DNA of 64,000 bases from Natranaeroarchaeum aerophilus (GCF_023638055.1 NZ_JAKRVY010000002.1:186001-250000); one strand, 5' to 3'; shown: positions 26,297 to 35,522, counted from the stretch's first letter. Made by a program: numbers and translations. Notes: generated by a model from the sequence alone, not told the origin.

Positions 26297-28417
26297 TTAT
26301 TCGTCCAGCATTCGACTCCCGCCCGGCGGCAGGAAATGCTGGATCAGATCGGGGCTCGCGACCTTCCGGACGAAGGAGGTATCCGCGAAGCGCTCGCGGA
26401 ACTGCCGGTAGATCCGTTTTGCCACGTCCCCCTGTGCGTACCTGCCTGGTTCGACCTCGATCACAGTCTCGGCGTGCGCGCGAACCGCGGCGGGTGGCCC
26501 ACCGATCACTCGCGTCGACGGTTCACAGGTAATCCCGACCGCGGCACCGATCTCGACGTCCCGGAAGTACTCCCGGTCGCCACGGATCGCAAAGCCGCCT
26601 TTCTCCAGAAACTCGCCGCTCTCGGGCGTCTTCGAGACCTGGTCGTGATCGACTGCGTAGACGTCTCCCGAGTACCGGCCATCCTTCCAGACCGACGAGT
26701 AGGATACCGCGAACTGTGCGGCCTCCTGCTCGCTGGAGTCAGGGATGTCGACATCCCGTGCCGCTTCGCTTGGATCCGTAGCCTTGAGAATCGTCACGGG
26801 GCCGCCGTGGGCCTGCGCGTGGAAGAACCGATCTCCCTTGTCGAGATACTTTTTCACCAGTTCCTCGTTCTGGTCCGCGTTCCGGCCGCCGATCACGAGA
26901 TAGCCGTCGGTCGTGCGGAACCAGCGGAACCGCTCGTACCACTGCTCGGAGCTACGGACGGGGATCGACGGCATGGAGAGCCAGTCGCGATCCGTCTCTT
27001 CGTCGCCGCCATCCTCGTCCATATCGTCTTGCTCCTGTCGTCGCTCCCACTCGTCGCGGCGCTGCTTGACGTCTTCGAGCGCCTCGCGGGTGTCCTCGAT
27101 GGCCGCCAGCGCGCCTTCTTTCTTGTCCTCGATGCGCTTTGCCTCCCGATACAGTCGGTCGGCGTTGTGTTCGACCCCCTCGCTCGCGTCGAGACGGACG
27201 TCGACGCCGTCGATATCGACGGTGACGAACCCTTCGTCGGCGTCGAGCTGCTGGACGGCTTCGGCCTCTGCGATTCCTTGCTCCGCCCCCTGTTCGAACG
27301 TCGCTTCTATCTCGTCCCACGGCACGTCGTCGGCGCGGGCCGACTGAATCGTCGAGAGTATGTCATCAACCAGATCGTAGTTGGCATACAGCGATTCGGC
27401 TTTCTCGCGTTCGGCCTCGGCGTCTTGCTCGAATCCCTCGATCGCACCTTCTTGCTGTTCGATAATTCGTTTCTGTTTCTCGATCTCGTTTTCGAAGTCC
27501 GGACGCTGTGTCTCCCCCGAGTTCTCCTCTTCCTCGGTCAGATCGAGCTGATAGAAGTAGTCGTCGATGGCCGCGTTGAACGTGTCGAACGCCTCGCTGT
27601 CGAGGTGATCGTACTCCTCCAGCGGAATCGGCGTCACGTCGACCCGCCGCCGACTCTCCCCATCCGTCTCCTCGTAGTAGACGCGTGGATCGAGCCCACC
27701 AGTTCGCAGCTCGATCGCGAGTTCGTCGATGGCGGCGTACAGCGGCTCGTACACTGACTCGTCGGCCTCGCCGATCTCGGTCGTTTTGTCGATCCCGGCA
27801 CGGGTGCAGAGCTCCTCCGCGTAGAGCCCGCCGAAGTTGAGCTGGGTGGCGAGGGTCCTGACGACATCGGAATCGGAGTCGTCCATCATCGCGACAAAGG
27901 CCTCGTAAGACATCGTGAGCGGATGGACCTGCGACTCCGGGAACTCGTACTGTGCGCCGGGGGCGACGGTCCGGGATTTCAGTCGGACGGTGTCGAGACA
28001 GTCGACTACCTCGCGATTCGCGTCGACGACCGCGATGTTCCCCGGACCGAACAGCTCGGTGATGATCGTGGTGTTCTCGTCGTCGCGCTCGAACTCGAAA
28101 CTGAGGATACGATCGAACTCGTACTGTTCGACACCGGCGAAATCGGCCCCCGAAAGACGATTTCGTAGCATCATCGCGAAGTTCGGCGGTCGTCCCGGCG
28201 CGTCGGGGACGTGCTCGGGCGCGGCGAGATGGGCACGTTTCACGTCGCTGATCTCGACCAGCAACTCGACACGTCCGCGGTCGAAATCCCGCATCTTGAG
28301 CCGGAGGAAGTCATCGCCGTAGAGATAGGCTTTGTCGACTTTCGCCCCCTCGTAGGCTCCGAACTCGGAGACGAGGGCGGCGAGATCGACGCTCGTCAGC
28401 TCCTGCTTCTGGTCCAT
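26297..28417 (-). CDS. rqcH: Ribosome quality control protein RqcH (NEMF/Rqc2 homologue)
   Basis: This 706-residue protein binds split large subunits carrying peptidyl-tRNA and in other organisms adds C-terminal tails to stalled chains. It has the NFACT-N domain at the start (LTSVDLAALVSEFGAYEGAKVDKAYLYGDDFLRLKM), helix-hairpin-helix and coiled-coil regions in the middle, and the NFACT-R domain (RWFRTTDGYLVIGGRNADQN; FHAQAHGGPVTILK) near residue 470-560. The ATG at 28417 was chosen as the family start. Pelota, which acts upstream in the same process, is encoded 1.8 kb away. Confidence 0.93.
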   Translation of the reverse strand: MDQKQELTSVDLAALVSEFGAYEGAKVDKAYLYGDDFLRLKMRDFDRGRVELLVEISDVKRAHLAAPEHVPDAPGRPPNFAMMLRNRLSGADFAGVEQYEFDRILSFEFERDDENTTIITELFGPGNIAVVDANREVVDCLDTVRLKSRTVAPGAQYEFPESQVHPLTMSYEAFVAMMDDSDSDVVRTLATQLNFGGLYAEELCTRAGIDKTTEIGEADESVYEPLYAAIDELAIELRTGGLDPRVYYEETDGESRRRVDVTPIPLEEYDHLDSEAFDTFNAAIDDYFYQLDLTEEEENSGETQRPDFENEIEKQKRIIEQQEGAIEGFEQDAEAEREKAESLYANYDLVDDILSTIQSARADDVPWDEIEATFEQGAEQGIAEAEAVQQLDADEGFVTVDIDGVDVRLDASEGVEHNADRLYREAKRIEDKKEGALAAIEDTREALEDVKQRRDEWERRQEQDDMDEDGGDEETDRDWLSMPSIPVRSSEQWYERFRWFRTTDGYLVIGGRNADQNEELVKKYLDKGDRFFHAQAHGGPVTILKATDPSEAARDVDIPDSSEQEAAQFAVSYSSVWKDGRYSGDVYAVDHDQVSKTPESGEFLEKGGFAIRGDREYFRDVEIGAAVGITCEPSTRVIGGPPAAVRAHAETVIEVEPGRYAQGDVAKRIYRQFRERFADTSFVRKVASPDLIQHFLPPGGSRMLDE

Positions 28418-28506
28418 ACCCACAGGTCTTGCCGGGGGCAAAAATGCGTGTCGCTCCAGGGGGACACTGAAGTCACCTCCGCACGAACTGTCGGGTGATC
28501 GGATAG

Positions 28507-29289
28507 ATGGTATCAGTCCTGGAGGTCTCGCTGATCGCGCTCGCTGCCGGTGCCGCCACGGGAATCGGCGCGCTGCCGATCCTGGTCACCGATCGGATCA
28601 GCCACCGGACCTACGACGGGGCTGTCGGCATGGCTGCAGGAATTATGTTCGGCGCGGCCGTGTTCGCCCTGATCGTGCCCGGCCTCGAATTCGGCGGCAT
28701 CGGTGAGGTGCTGGGCGGGTTCGTGGTCGGCGGCGTCGCGTTGCTCGCGATCAACCGGACGCTCCCACACGTCCACCTTCGCTTTCGTGGTCCGGAATCG
28801 CACGGCACAGACGACACCACAGGGCTGGAGGACGCCGAGAACTGGCGACAGGCAGTGCTGATCGCCGGATCGATCACCATCCACAACATCCCCGAAGGCC
28901 TCGCGATCGGTATCGCGTTTGCCAGCGGTCTGGACACTGTGGGCATCGCACTCGCCATCGCCATCGCCGTCCAGAACGTGCCCGACGGGTTCGCGATGGC
29001 GGTGCCAGCCGACAGAGCGGGGCTCTCGAAAGGAAAGACCATCCTGTACACGACGCTTTCGGGGGCGGTCCCCGAGCCGATTGCGGCCGCTCTCGGGTTC
29101 GCGCTCGTGGCGATCGTCTCGGGACTGTTCCCCGCGGCCGCCGGATTCGCCGCGGGGACGATGATCGCCGTCGTCTTCCGGGAGATGATCCCCTCCAGTC
29201 ACGGCCACGGCTTCGCCGATCTGGCGACGCTCACCTTCCTCACCGGCTTTGGCGTGATGCTCGTCGTCGATACCGTCCTCGCTGTCTGA
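28507..29289 (+). CDS. ZIP-family metal transporter
   Basis: This 260-residue protein has eight membrane helices and the ZIP metal-site motif HNIPEG in helix IV (near 124-129) and QNVPDGFAM in helix V. A histidine-bearing loop (HVHLRFRGPESHG) lies between helices III and IV. ZIP proteins move Zn(II), Fe(II) or related ions into the cytoplasm. It is divergent from rqcH. Confidence 0.92.
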   Translation: MVSVLEVSLIALAAGAATGIGALPILVTDRISHRTYDGAVGMAAGIMFGAAVFALIVPGLEFGGIGEVLGGFVVGGVALLAINRTLPHVHLRFRGPESHGTDDTTGLEDAENWRQAVLIAGSITIHNIPEGLAIGIAFASGLDTVGIALAIAIAVQNVPDGFAMAVPADRAGLSKGKTILYTTLSGAVPEPIAAALGFALVAIVSGLFPAAAGFAAGTMIAVVFREMIPSSHGHGFADLATLTFLTGFGVMLVVDTVLAV

Positions 29290-29297
29290 CCGGCGGC

Positions 29298-29708
29298 TCA
29301 GCGCTCGAACTCCGGCTGGCGCTCCCTGCGTTGCTGTCTGTCCTCGACGTCTTCGAGCGTCTCCGTTTCCAGCAAGCGCTCTAGCTTCCGCTCGAACTGC
29401 TCGTCCGTCAGCTCCCCCCGCGCATATCGGTTCCGAAGAGTTTCGAGTGCGCTTTCGGCCTGTGGCTCGTCGTCCGCATCCGTCGGTTCTTCGCGATCAA
29501 ACTCCTCGACCCATTCTTCCATCTCTTCTTCGTCGCCGAACAGCATCGCGGTCACGGGGACAATAACGATGTAGCCAAAGAGCAGGAATGCCAGCCATGC
29601 CATGCTATCGGGGAACAGAAACAGCATCGCCAGCCACGTCCCGGTAACGGCTGTCGACGCGATCCCGACAGCGTTCTCGCGGAACCGCTCCGCCGTTCGC
29701 TCGTCCAT
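29298..29708 (-). CDS. SHOCT-domain membrane protein
   Basis: This 136-residue protein has two membrane helices (about 13-32 and 37-57) followed by an acidic linker and a C-terminal SHOCT motif (ALETLRNRYARGELTDEQFERKLERLLETE, split here as ALETLRNRYARGELT and EQFERKLERL). SHOCT is a short oligomerisation motif. Function unknown; it converges with the ZIP gene. Confidence 0.82.
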   Translation of the reverse strand: MDERTAERFRENAVGIASTAVTGTWLAMLFLFPDSMAWLAFLLFGYIVIVPVTAMLFGDEEEMEEWVEEFDREEPTDADDEPQAESALETLRNRYARGELTDEQFERKLERLLETETLEDVEDRQQRRERQPEFER

Positions 29709-29787
29709 GAATTGCCTCTACAACGGCACTGATAAAAACTGTCGGGATTTCTACGGGTACTCCCGCCAGCCGGGCAAACTGATCTGA

Positions 29788-29982
29788 TCACTGTTGGTCG
29801 TCGAGAGCTACGAACGACCCCGCTTTCGCCGATATCCAGGTGGTCGTCTCCCGATCATTCGGGACGTCGGACGGAAAAATAGTACACTCATCGGCTTCGT
29901 CATCGTACTCTTCGATTATCGCGCGGAGCTCGGCGAGGTCTTGGTTGCTCTCGTCTTCGTGGAGCTCGTGTGGTTCGTTCAC
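29788..29982 (-). CDS. Small haloarchaeal protein, DUF7511-like
   Basis: This 64-residue protein starts at GTG 29982. The core LRAIIEEYDDEADECTIFP followed by TTWISAKAGSFVALDD is one I recognise as a common haloarchaeal domain of unknown function. It is the real gene in this stretch; the overlapping plus-strand frame from 29794 to about 30009 is therefore not the beginning of the kinase gene. A TATA-like TTATTTTTTTA on the opposite side (30014-30024) could serve as its promoter. Confidence 0.78.
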   Translation of the reverse strand: MNEPHELHEDESNQDLAELRAIIEEYDDEADECTIFPSDVPNDRETTTWISAKAGSFVALDDQQ

Positions 29983-30009
29983 GGGTGGTATTATGGGACC
30001 GCTGCGGCA

Positions 30010-31074
30010 GTGTTGTTATTTTTTTACCCAGTATTATTAATTCTGACGTTTGCCGTTCCTGTGGGTCTATTACTACTCGCCATGGTTATAGGCATCGAAC
30101 TACTGATACTCCGTATGAGTCGCGTCAAGTCCCTGATCAGCATGTCGCCGCTGAAAATCTCGCTCGGGTACTTGGTATTCGGAATCCTCTGGGTCCCTGG
30201 CACGGACCTGCTGCTGGCCGCGCTCGTTACTACTCAGGCACCGCCGACTGCGATCGGACTGGCAAAAAGCTGGATCTTCATCACCCTTTCTGCCGTGTTA
30301 ATCTACCTGCTCTCGACCATCCACCGCCAGCAGATGTCAACCGCCCAGACGAAGCTACGGGCTGCGAACGAACAACTGCAGGTGCTCCACCGCGTCTTTC
30401 GGCACAACATCCGAAACGACATCAACGTGATACAGGGGTACGCCGAGATCCTTACCGAGCGTCTGGACTGCGAAACGGACCGGGACCACGCCAGAGCGGT
30501 CCAGCAGACTGCCGAAGGGATCACGGCAATCAGCGAGAAGCTGAAGATGCTCGAAAGCGTCGATCCGACCCTCAGCGACGAGCACGTTGTTGATCTTGTC
30601 GAAATCGTCAAAAGCGAGGTCGAACACGCCGAGTCGGGGAATGTCGCCGTCGATATCACGACCGATCTCCCGTCCAGAGCGTGGATCGACTGCGACGAGT
30701 CGATCCGATACGCCGTTCGAGAAGTCCTCGAAAACGCGGTCAGGCACAACGAAAGATCTCCTCGTCAGATCCACATCTCGCTGGATCGGATGGACGGCGC
30801 GGTCTCGCTTGACGTCGAAGACAACGGTCCGGGAATCCCGGATGCGGAACTGCGATCACTCGATGCAGGCGAAGAGACTGCACTCGTCCACGCCAGCAGC
30901 GTCGGTCTGTGGCTGGTCAGGTGGGTGTCACAGCTTCACGACGGCCGGGTTCAGTTCGACACCGAGGATTCCGGCGGGACGACAGTCTCGTTCGAGTTTC
31001 AGGCAGGGTCCAGAACGACGCTCCTCGATGCCGGGACGAGCGTCAACGATCGGATCGAGGCGGTGGCCGACTGA
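30010..31074 (+). CDS. Membrane histidine kinase (start uncertain)
   Basis: About 354 residues if begun at GTG 30010; ATG codons at 30082 and 30115 are alternatives. The first 35 residues are almost purely hydrophobic and AT-rich at DNA level, followed by further helices to about residue 95, then VLHRVFRHNIRNDINVIQGYAEIL (H-box) and a HATPase with REVLENAVRHNER, VEDNGPGIPDAEL and SVGLWLV. No sensor domain beyond the membrane part and no response regulator are evident. The frame is open back to 29794 but that part overlaps the DUF7511 gene. Confidence 0.8.
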   Translation: MLLFFYPVLLILTFAVPVGLLLLAMVIGIELLILRMSRVKSLISMSPLKISLGYLVFGILWVPGTDLLLAALVTTQAPPTAIGLAKSWIFITLSAVLIYLLSTIHRQQMSTAQTKLRAANEQLQVLHRVFRHNIRNDINVIQGYAEILTERLDCETDRDHARAVQQTAEGITAISEKLKMLESVDPTLSDEHVVDLVEIVKSEVEHAESGNVAVDITTDLPSRAWIDCDESIRYAVREVLENAVRHNERSPRQIHISLDRMDGAVSLDVEDNGPGIPDAELRSLDAGEETALVHASSVGLWLVRWVSQLHDGRVQFDTEDSGGTTVSFEFQAGSRTTLLDAGTSVNDRIEAVAD

Positions 31075-31090
31075 CTGGCTCGCTCAGAAG

Positions 31091-31297
31091 GACTCGCGAT
31101 GCTCGACCGTCATGATCCCGTTCGCTACCTTCACGGGATATTCGCTCGCTACAGCCGCTTGCTCACGTACGGCCCCTCACTGCGACCTTTTTCATCGTCG
31201 GTTGGCCACGCTTCGCTCGCCACCACTCCTCGAAAAATCTCGGCCAAAAACTGCTCGCTCGGGACGACTCGCGATGCTCGCCGCCCCAGATCGCTCG
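31091..31297. repeat. Intergenic element with a copy of the elp3 3' end
   Basis: A 34-bp stretch at 31142-31175 is identical to 31291-31324, which contains the last eight codons and stop of elp3. A 15-bp GACTCGCGATGCTCG also occurs in both copies (31091-31105 and 31266-31280). Between them lies a low-complexity block with GCTTCGCTCGCC and poly-A/T runs (31186-31260) like repetitive intergenic elements seen in haloarchaea. ATCCCGT/ACGGGAT at 31115-31139 forms a 7-bp hairpin. No gene is present. Confidence 0.7.
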
Positions 31298-32956
31298 CTA
31301 CAGCCGCTTGCTCACGTACGGCCCGTCCTGATAGTAGCCGAGTTTCTCCCGGTAGTACTCGCGGGCACCGATGCCGCTGATCACGCTGACTTTGTCGTAG
31401 CCTGCGTCGGCAGCCAGCCCTTCTGCGGTCTCGATCAGGCGGCGGCCATACCCCTTGTGCTGGTGCTGGTCACCCGCTGCATCCTTGCCGATCCCCGCCT
31501 CACTGCCGTACACGTGGAGTTCACGGACCAGCGCGGCGTCCTGTAGCTCCCTGCGTACGGGGTTGTTCGGGAACCGCAGTCGACAGAAGCCGACCAGGAG
31601 ATCCTTCTCGAAGTCCTCGAAGCTGATGAAGTGTTCCGTCCCGCCGCTTGCCTCGTAGGTCATCACGTCGAGCTCGATGTTTTCGGGCTCCTCGTCGTTC
31701 ATTCCCGCCTCACGGGACCGGATATCCTCACACTCCCAGCCGTGGTTGTCCATCTCCTTCCAGGCGAGCTGGCGGAGGTTGGACTTCCAGACCCCGGCGT
31801 CGATGAAATCCGCTGGGATGTCCCGCTGGACGCGCTGGAGCCGGGTGTACCGGGGGATCATCGACATGATCTCGGCGACGATCTCGGCGGCCTCCTCGTT
31901 GGTCAGCGGATCGTACTCGCCGTCGTGCCACATGTCGTAGGTCCGGGTCCCGCGGACGATCAGCGTCGGGTAGATCTTCAGGTAATCGGGCTTCCACTCC
32001 TCGTCTTCGAACAGCCGGCGGAAGTCCTCGAGACACATCTCGTGGGACATGCCGGGCTGGCCGGGCATCATGTGGAAGCCGACCTTGAACGCGGCGTCCC
32101 GGAGCCGTCGATTGGCGTCGATCGACGCCTGCGCGCCGTGCCCCCGATGCATCTCGCGGTTGATCCGCTCGAACGTCGTCTGGACGCCGACCTCGACTTT
32201 CGTACCGCCCAGATCGAGCATCCGGTCGATCTGTTCCGGATCGCACCAGTCGGGCTTCGTCTCGAAGGTCGTCCCGATGTTTCTGATCTCGTTTGTCTCG
32301 TTTCTCGCGATGACGTCTTCGAGGTACTCGAACTCGACGTCTTCGGGATCGGGTGCGAAACTCAGTTCCTCGGCGGGCGAGGGCTCTGCGTCCAGATCGT
32401 AGTCGTTCATCGCCTGGAGGGCGCGCTTGACGAACCACTCCTGGTAGTCGTGGCTCCGGGCGGTCATCGTCCCGCCCATCAGGATCAACTCGACCTTGTC
32501 GACGGGGTGGCCGATCTCCCGAAGCTGGTGGAGCCGCAGGGTGACCTGCCCATAGGGGTCGTAGTCGTTTTGCTCGCCGCGGGCCGCCGCCGGTTCGTGG
32601 CCGGTGTAGCTCTGCGAGCTCGAAAACTCCGAGCCCGGCCCGCCGGGACAGTACAGACACTTCCCGTGCGGGCAGTTGTGCGGGCTCGTCATGATCGCCA
32701 CTGGTGAGACGCCCGAGGCCGTCCTGACCGGCTTGCGCTGCAGGACGGCTTCCAGTTCCTCGCGACGCTCCTGTGGTGCGTAGTCCAGTAGCTCGGTATG
32801 TTTGGGCACCTTCGGCGAGGAAAACTCCGAGCAGACGTCGAGCTTGGCGCTCTCAAGATCCTCTCGGTCTACGTCCCCCGCGAGGATCCGATCAACCAAC
32901 TCCGCACAGGCGTTCTCGAACGCCTCGCTCTCCGTGGCGTCCGACTCGGTACTCAT
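31298..32956 (-). CDS. elp3: tRNA uridine(34) 5-carboxymethyl modification enzyme Elp3
   Basis: This 552-residue protein combines a radical-SAM domain with the iron-sulfur cysteines C95, C100 and C103 (NCPHGKCLYCPGGPG) and a C-terminal GNAT acetyltransferase domain (GKDAAGDQHQHKGYGRRL). Archaeal Elp3 modifies the wobble uridine of tRNA using acetyl-CoA and SAM. The ATG at 32956 (MSTESDATESEAF) was preferred to earlier in-frame codons that lack conservation-like sequence. The 3' end is duplicated downstream. Confidence 0.95.
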   Translation of the reverse strand: MSTESDATESEAFENACAELVDRILAGDVDREDLESAKLDVCSEFSSPKVPKHTELLDYAPQERREELEAVLQRKPVRTASGVSPVAIMTSPHNCPHGKCLYCPGGPGSEFSSSQSYTGHEPAAARGEQNDYDPYGQVTLRLHQLREIGHPVDKVELILMGGTMTARSHDYQEWFVKRALQAMNDYDLDAEPSPAEELSFAPDPEDVEFEYLEDVIARNETNEIRNIGTTFETKPDWCDPEQIDRMLDLGGTKVEVGVQTTFERINREMHRGHGAQASIDANRRLRDAAFKVGFHMMPGQPGMSHEMCLEDFRRLFEDEEWKPDYLKIYPTLIVRGTRTYDMWHDGEYDPLTNEEAAEIVAEIMSMIPRYTRLQRVQRDIPADFIDAGVWKSNLRQLAWKEMDNHGWECEDIRSREAGMNDEEPENIELDVMTYEASGGTEHFISFEDFEKDLLVGFCRLRFPNNPVRRELQDAALVRELHVYGSEAGIGKDAAGDQHQHKGYGRRLIETAEGLAADAGYDKVSVISGIGAREYYREKLGYYQDGPYVSKRL

Positions 32957-32999
32957 TACCGGAATAAAGCGACTTGCCGCGAATAAGGGTATCGACTGA

Positions 33000-35180
33000 T
33001 TACAGCTCGCTCGCGATCGATGCGATGACGGCTTCGAGCACGTCATCACGGCCGCCCGCGAGGAACTCGATGTGACCGTCACGCCCGCCGACTGCGGAGA
33101 CGGCCGCGTTGTCGGCTCGCTCTGCGGCGTGTCCGGCGATCTCGCGGACGTCGAGGCCAACCGAGCTACGCACGTGGATCTCGTCGTCGTCGACGCCGAG
33201 CGTCACGAGTGGCGTCCCCAGCTCCTCGCTCTCGCGCCGGTGGAGTGCGTCGACGAGCAGCGTCGTCGTCGGGAAGTCATACTGGTGGGTGTACGCGTCG
33301 GTATCGAGGACCGCGAAGTGGACTCCCTTCGCCTCCCGCGTGGTCAGGTTCCGCTCGGCCGTCCCGATCTCGGTGTCGAGTTTCGTTCGGAACTGCTCGC
33401 TGACGTGCCCGGCGAGCCCTTCGGCGCGCTCGAACAGCAGATCCGTGATGAGCTCGCGTTTGTCACGATAGGTCTGGTAGAACGCTTCCAGCGCAATGGC
33501 TTCGCGAAGTTCCTGCACTGCCTCGGTGTCGTAGCCCGCTTCGCTGGCAAGCTCGACGTACTGCTCGGGAGCGGCTTCCCAGTACCCAACTGCGGGGACG
33601 TGTTCGAGATCCGCGCGAACGTCGGGATTGACCGCCGCAGCGACGTTCGCCGCGATTGCGGGCGTCGTGACGTCCTCGGCGGAAACGAAGGTGTCGACGG
33701 CTGAATCGACACCCTCGTCCGGCGCGTGGGTGTCGAGAACGACACGTTCGACGTCGTAGACGTCCAGCAGTTCGTAGCCGTCTCTGGACTCTTTCGTGCT
33801 GCCGACGTCTACGAGCACGACCAGAGGTAGCTGTTCGCCGTGTCGCTCACGGGCTTCCAGCATGTTCGTCACGTCGTTGGTCGCGGCCTCCATGTCGTAG
33901 ATGTGGCCTTCGAGCGGTCGTCGGTTGAAGTAGTTGTAGACCGCGTCCTGTCGGTCGTGTTCCTCGCGGATCAGCGGGAGCGCGGCGCGTTCGAGCGCGG
34001 CACCGGCCGCGTAGCCGTCGGCGGTCGCGCTGTGCCGGACGACGATCGGTCGACCGACCATGATGGCACGGCGGATCGCCGTGCTGGCGGCCTCGATCCC
34101 GTCTTCGACCGCAGCGACGGCGTCGTGGTCGGCCAGCAGGTCGATCTCGTCGGGCCGGGCAGCCTCGGAAAGGGCGGCGTTCAGACGGTCCTCGACGACC
34201 GCGCGCTCGCCGCCGGTCAGTTCGATCAGGGCTTCGGTTTCGACCTGCAGTTCCTCACGTCGGAGCTCGACCTCGCCGTCGAGTCTGACGAAGTCGTCGG
34301 TCTCGATGTCGGGATAGGCTCGAACGCCCGCTTCCTCGAAGGCGGCACACTCGACGGTGCCGGTCTCGTCTCGCAGTTCGAAGATCGTCGGCCCGCTGGT
34401 CTGTCGGACACTCACGACTTCGCCCTCGATCCGGACGCGATCGCCCACACGATCGTCGAGGGTGTCGATCCCGGAGCGTTCGATCGTCTCCGCCGCGACA
34501 TCGTCTGCCGACTCGTCGTCGCTGTCCGGCTCCGCATCATCCGGCTCGGCATGGTCGTCCGGCTCTTTCTCGTCGTCCGGTTCGACATCTTCGAGGTCCG
34601 ACTCCGCGTCGTCCGCCTCGTCGTCCCCTTCGTCAGACTCGTCGACGAGCGTCTCGACTGCCTCGTCGACTGCCGTCGTCGCGTCCTCGGTCTGTTGTTC
34701 TGCCTGCGTCGTGCCACCGTTCGGTGTCACCGTCTCCGTGGTGTCAGGTGTTGTGTCGTCGACCGTTGCCGACGACTTATCGGCGTTTCCCGACTCGTCC
34801 TCCTCGTGCACTTTGTCTCCGCTCGGTGCGTCAACCAGTCGGCCGCGGAAATCCCGATCCTCCTGCCGGATCGACCAGCCCAGGTCGACGTCGCCGTTGT
34901 CGCGAACCGATTTGACCTTGACGTACATGTCGTCGCCGGTATCCCAGTCGAGGCTGTCGAGTCGCTGGTCGAGTTCGCTGCGGTGGAGGAGCCCAGTGAC
35001 ACTGTCGCCGATGTTGACGAAGACGCCGAACTCGGCGAAGCCATCGACCTGTCCCCTGTAATACCGGTTCGGTGTGAGCTGATCCGGGGAGTTCCCACGG
35101 AACTCGAACGCGACGTCCTCTTCGTGTGTGCTACAGACGAGCCCATCCACGGGCTTGCCACAGATGATACAGTTGCTCAT
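33000..35180 (-). CDS. DHH/RecJ-like protein with S1 and OB domains
   Basis: This 726-residue protein begins with a small zinc-binding segment (CIICGKPVDGLVCSTHEED), an S1 RNA-binding domain (YYRGQVDGFAEFGVFVNIGD), a very acidic low-complexity linker (about 125-235), an OB-fold (VRIEGEVVSVRQTSG) and a DHH-type phosphoesterase core. The DHH motifs are altered: ATADGYAAGAAL lacks one aspartate and the DHH triplet reads DTH in VLDTHAPDEG. Relatives are annotated as RecJ-like single-strand exonucleases; this copy may have changed or lost catalysis. Confidence 0.85.
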   Translation of the reverse strand: MSNCIICGKPVDGLVCSTHEEDVAFEFRGNSPDQLTPNRYYRGQVDGFAEFGVFVNIGDSVTGLLHRSELDQRLDSLDWDTGDDMYVKVKSVRDNGDVDLGWSIRQEDRDFRGRLVDAPSGDKVHEEDESGNADKSSATVDDTTPDTTETVTPNGGTTQAEQQTEDATTAVDEAVETLVDESDEGDDEADDAESDLEDVEPDDEKEPDDHAEPDDAEPDSDDESADDVAAETIERSGIDTLDDRVGDRVRIEGEVVSVRQTSGPTIFELRDETGTVECAAFEEAGVRAYPDIETDDFVRLDGEVELRREELQVETEALIELTGGERAVVEDRLNAALSEAARPDEIDLLADHDAVAAVEDGIEAASTAIRRAIMVGRPIVVRHSATADGYAAGAALERAALPLIREEHDRQDAVYNYFNRRPLEGHIYDMEAATNDVTNMLEARERHGEQLPLVVLVDVGSTKESRDGYELLDVYDVERVVLDTHAPDEGVDSAVDTFVSAEDVTTPAIAANVAAAVNPDVRADLEHVPAVGYWEAAPEQYVELASEAGYDTEAVQELREAIALEAFYQTYRDKRELITDLLFERAEGLAGHVSEQFRTKLDTEIGTAERNLTTREAKGVHFAVLDTDAYTHQYDFPTTTLLVDALHRRESEELGTPLVTLGVDDDEIHVRSSVGLDVREIAGHAAERADNAAVSAVGGRDGHIEFLAGGRDDVLEAVIASIASEL

Positions 35181-35258
35181 TTGATCGAATTGAATAGCCC
35201 CGCCCTAAAACTGTTGTCGAAACTCGCTCGCCGTGTGGCCTGTGGGCGCTCCCATGGA

Positions 35259-35522
35259 CTACTCGAAGACCCGACTATCACCTTCCAGCCGTTCGATATC
35301 CTCCGCGATGGATCGGACGTCTTCGGGAAACAGCGCGATCTGTATCTCGCTCCCCTCGTCGTCTTCGAAGACGAGTTTCACGCGTTTGTCCCCGAACTCC
35401 CGCGCTTCAGCCCGGTCGACGTCGAACAGCTTCGCCGTCGCGGTCTTGTTCGAGGGGCCGACGTTCTTGATTGCGCCGTCTTTCAGTTCGAGCAGAAAAT
35501 CGTCCAGTTGTAGCGTGAGCAT
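35259..35522 (-). CDS. Conserved small haloarchaeal protein
   Basis: This 87-residue protein is acidic and soluble, with alternating strands (TLQLDDFLLELKDGAIKNVG, KRVKLVFEDDEGSEIQIAL) and a C-terminal helix. The ATG at 35522 lies about 26 nt after a TATA-like CATTTTTCAG on the minus strand, so the transcript is probably leaderless. I do not recognise a function. Confidence 0.72.
   Translation of the reverse strand: MLTLQLDDFLLELKDGAIKNVGPSNKTATAKLFDVDRAEAREFGDKRVKLVFEDDEGSEIQIALFPEDVRSIAEDIERLEGDSRVFE

Noticed and set aside
26336-27757. 473-codon open frame opposite rqcH
   Set aside because: A shadow of GC-rich codon use; composition is Leu/Val/Arg-rich and no motif is seen, while the minus-strand frame is a clear RqcH.
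29794-30009. Upstream extension of the second kinase gene
   Set aside because: It overlaps the recognisable DUF7511 gene head-on and encodes a basic non-membrane stretch unlike kinase N-termini.
33840-35513. 557-codon open frame opposite the DHH protein gene
   Set aside because: It mirrors the acidic linker codons of the opposite gene (long runs of Val/Arg/Leu) and spans two real genes.
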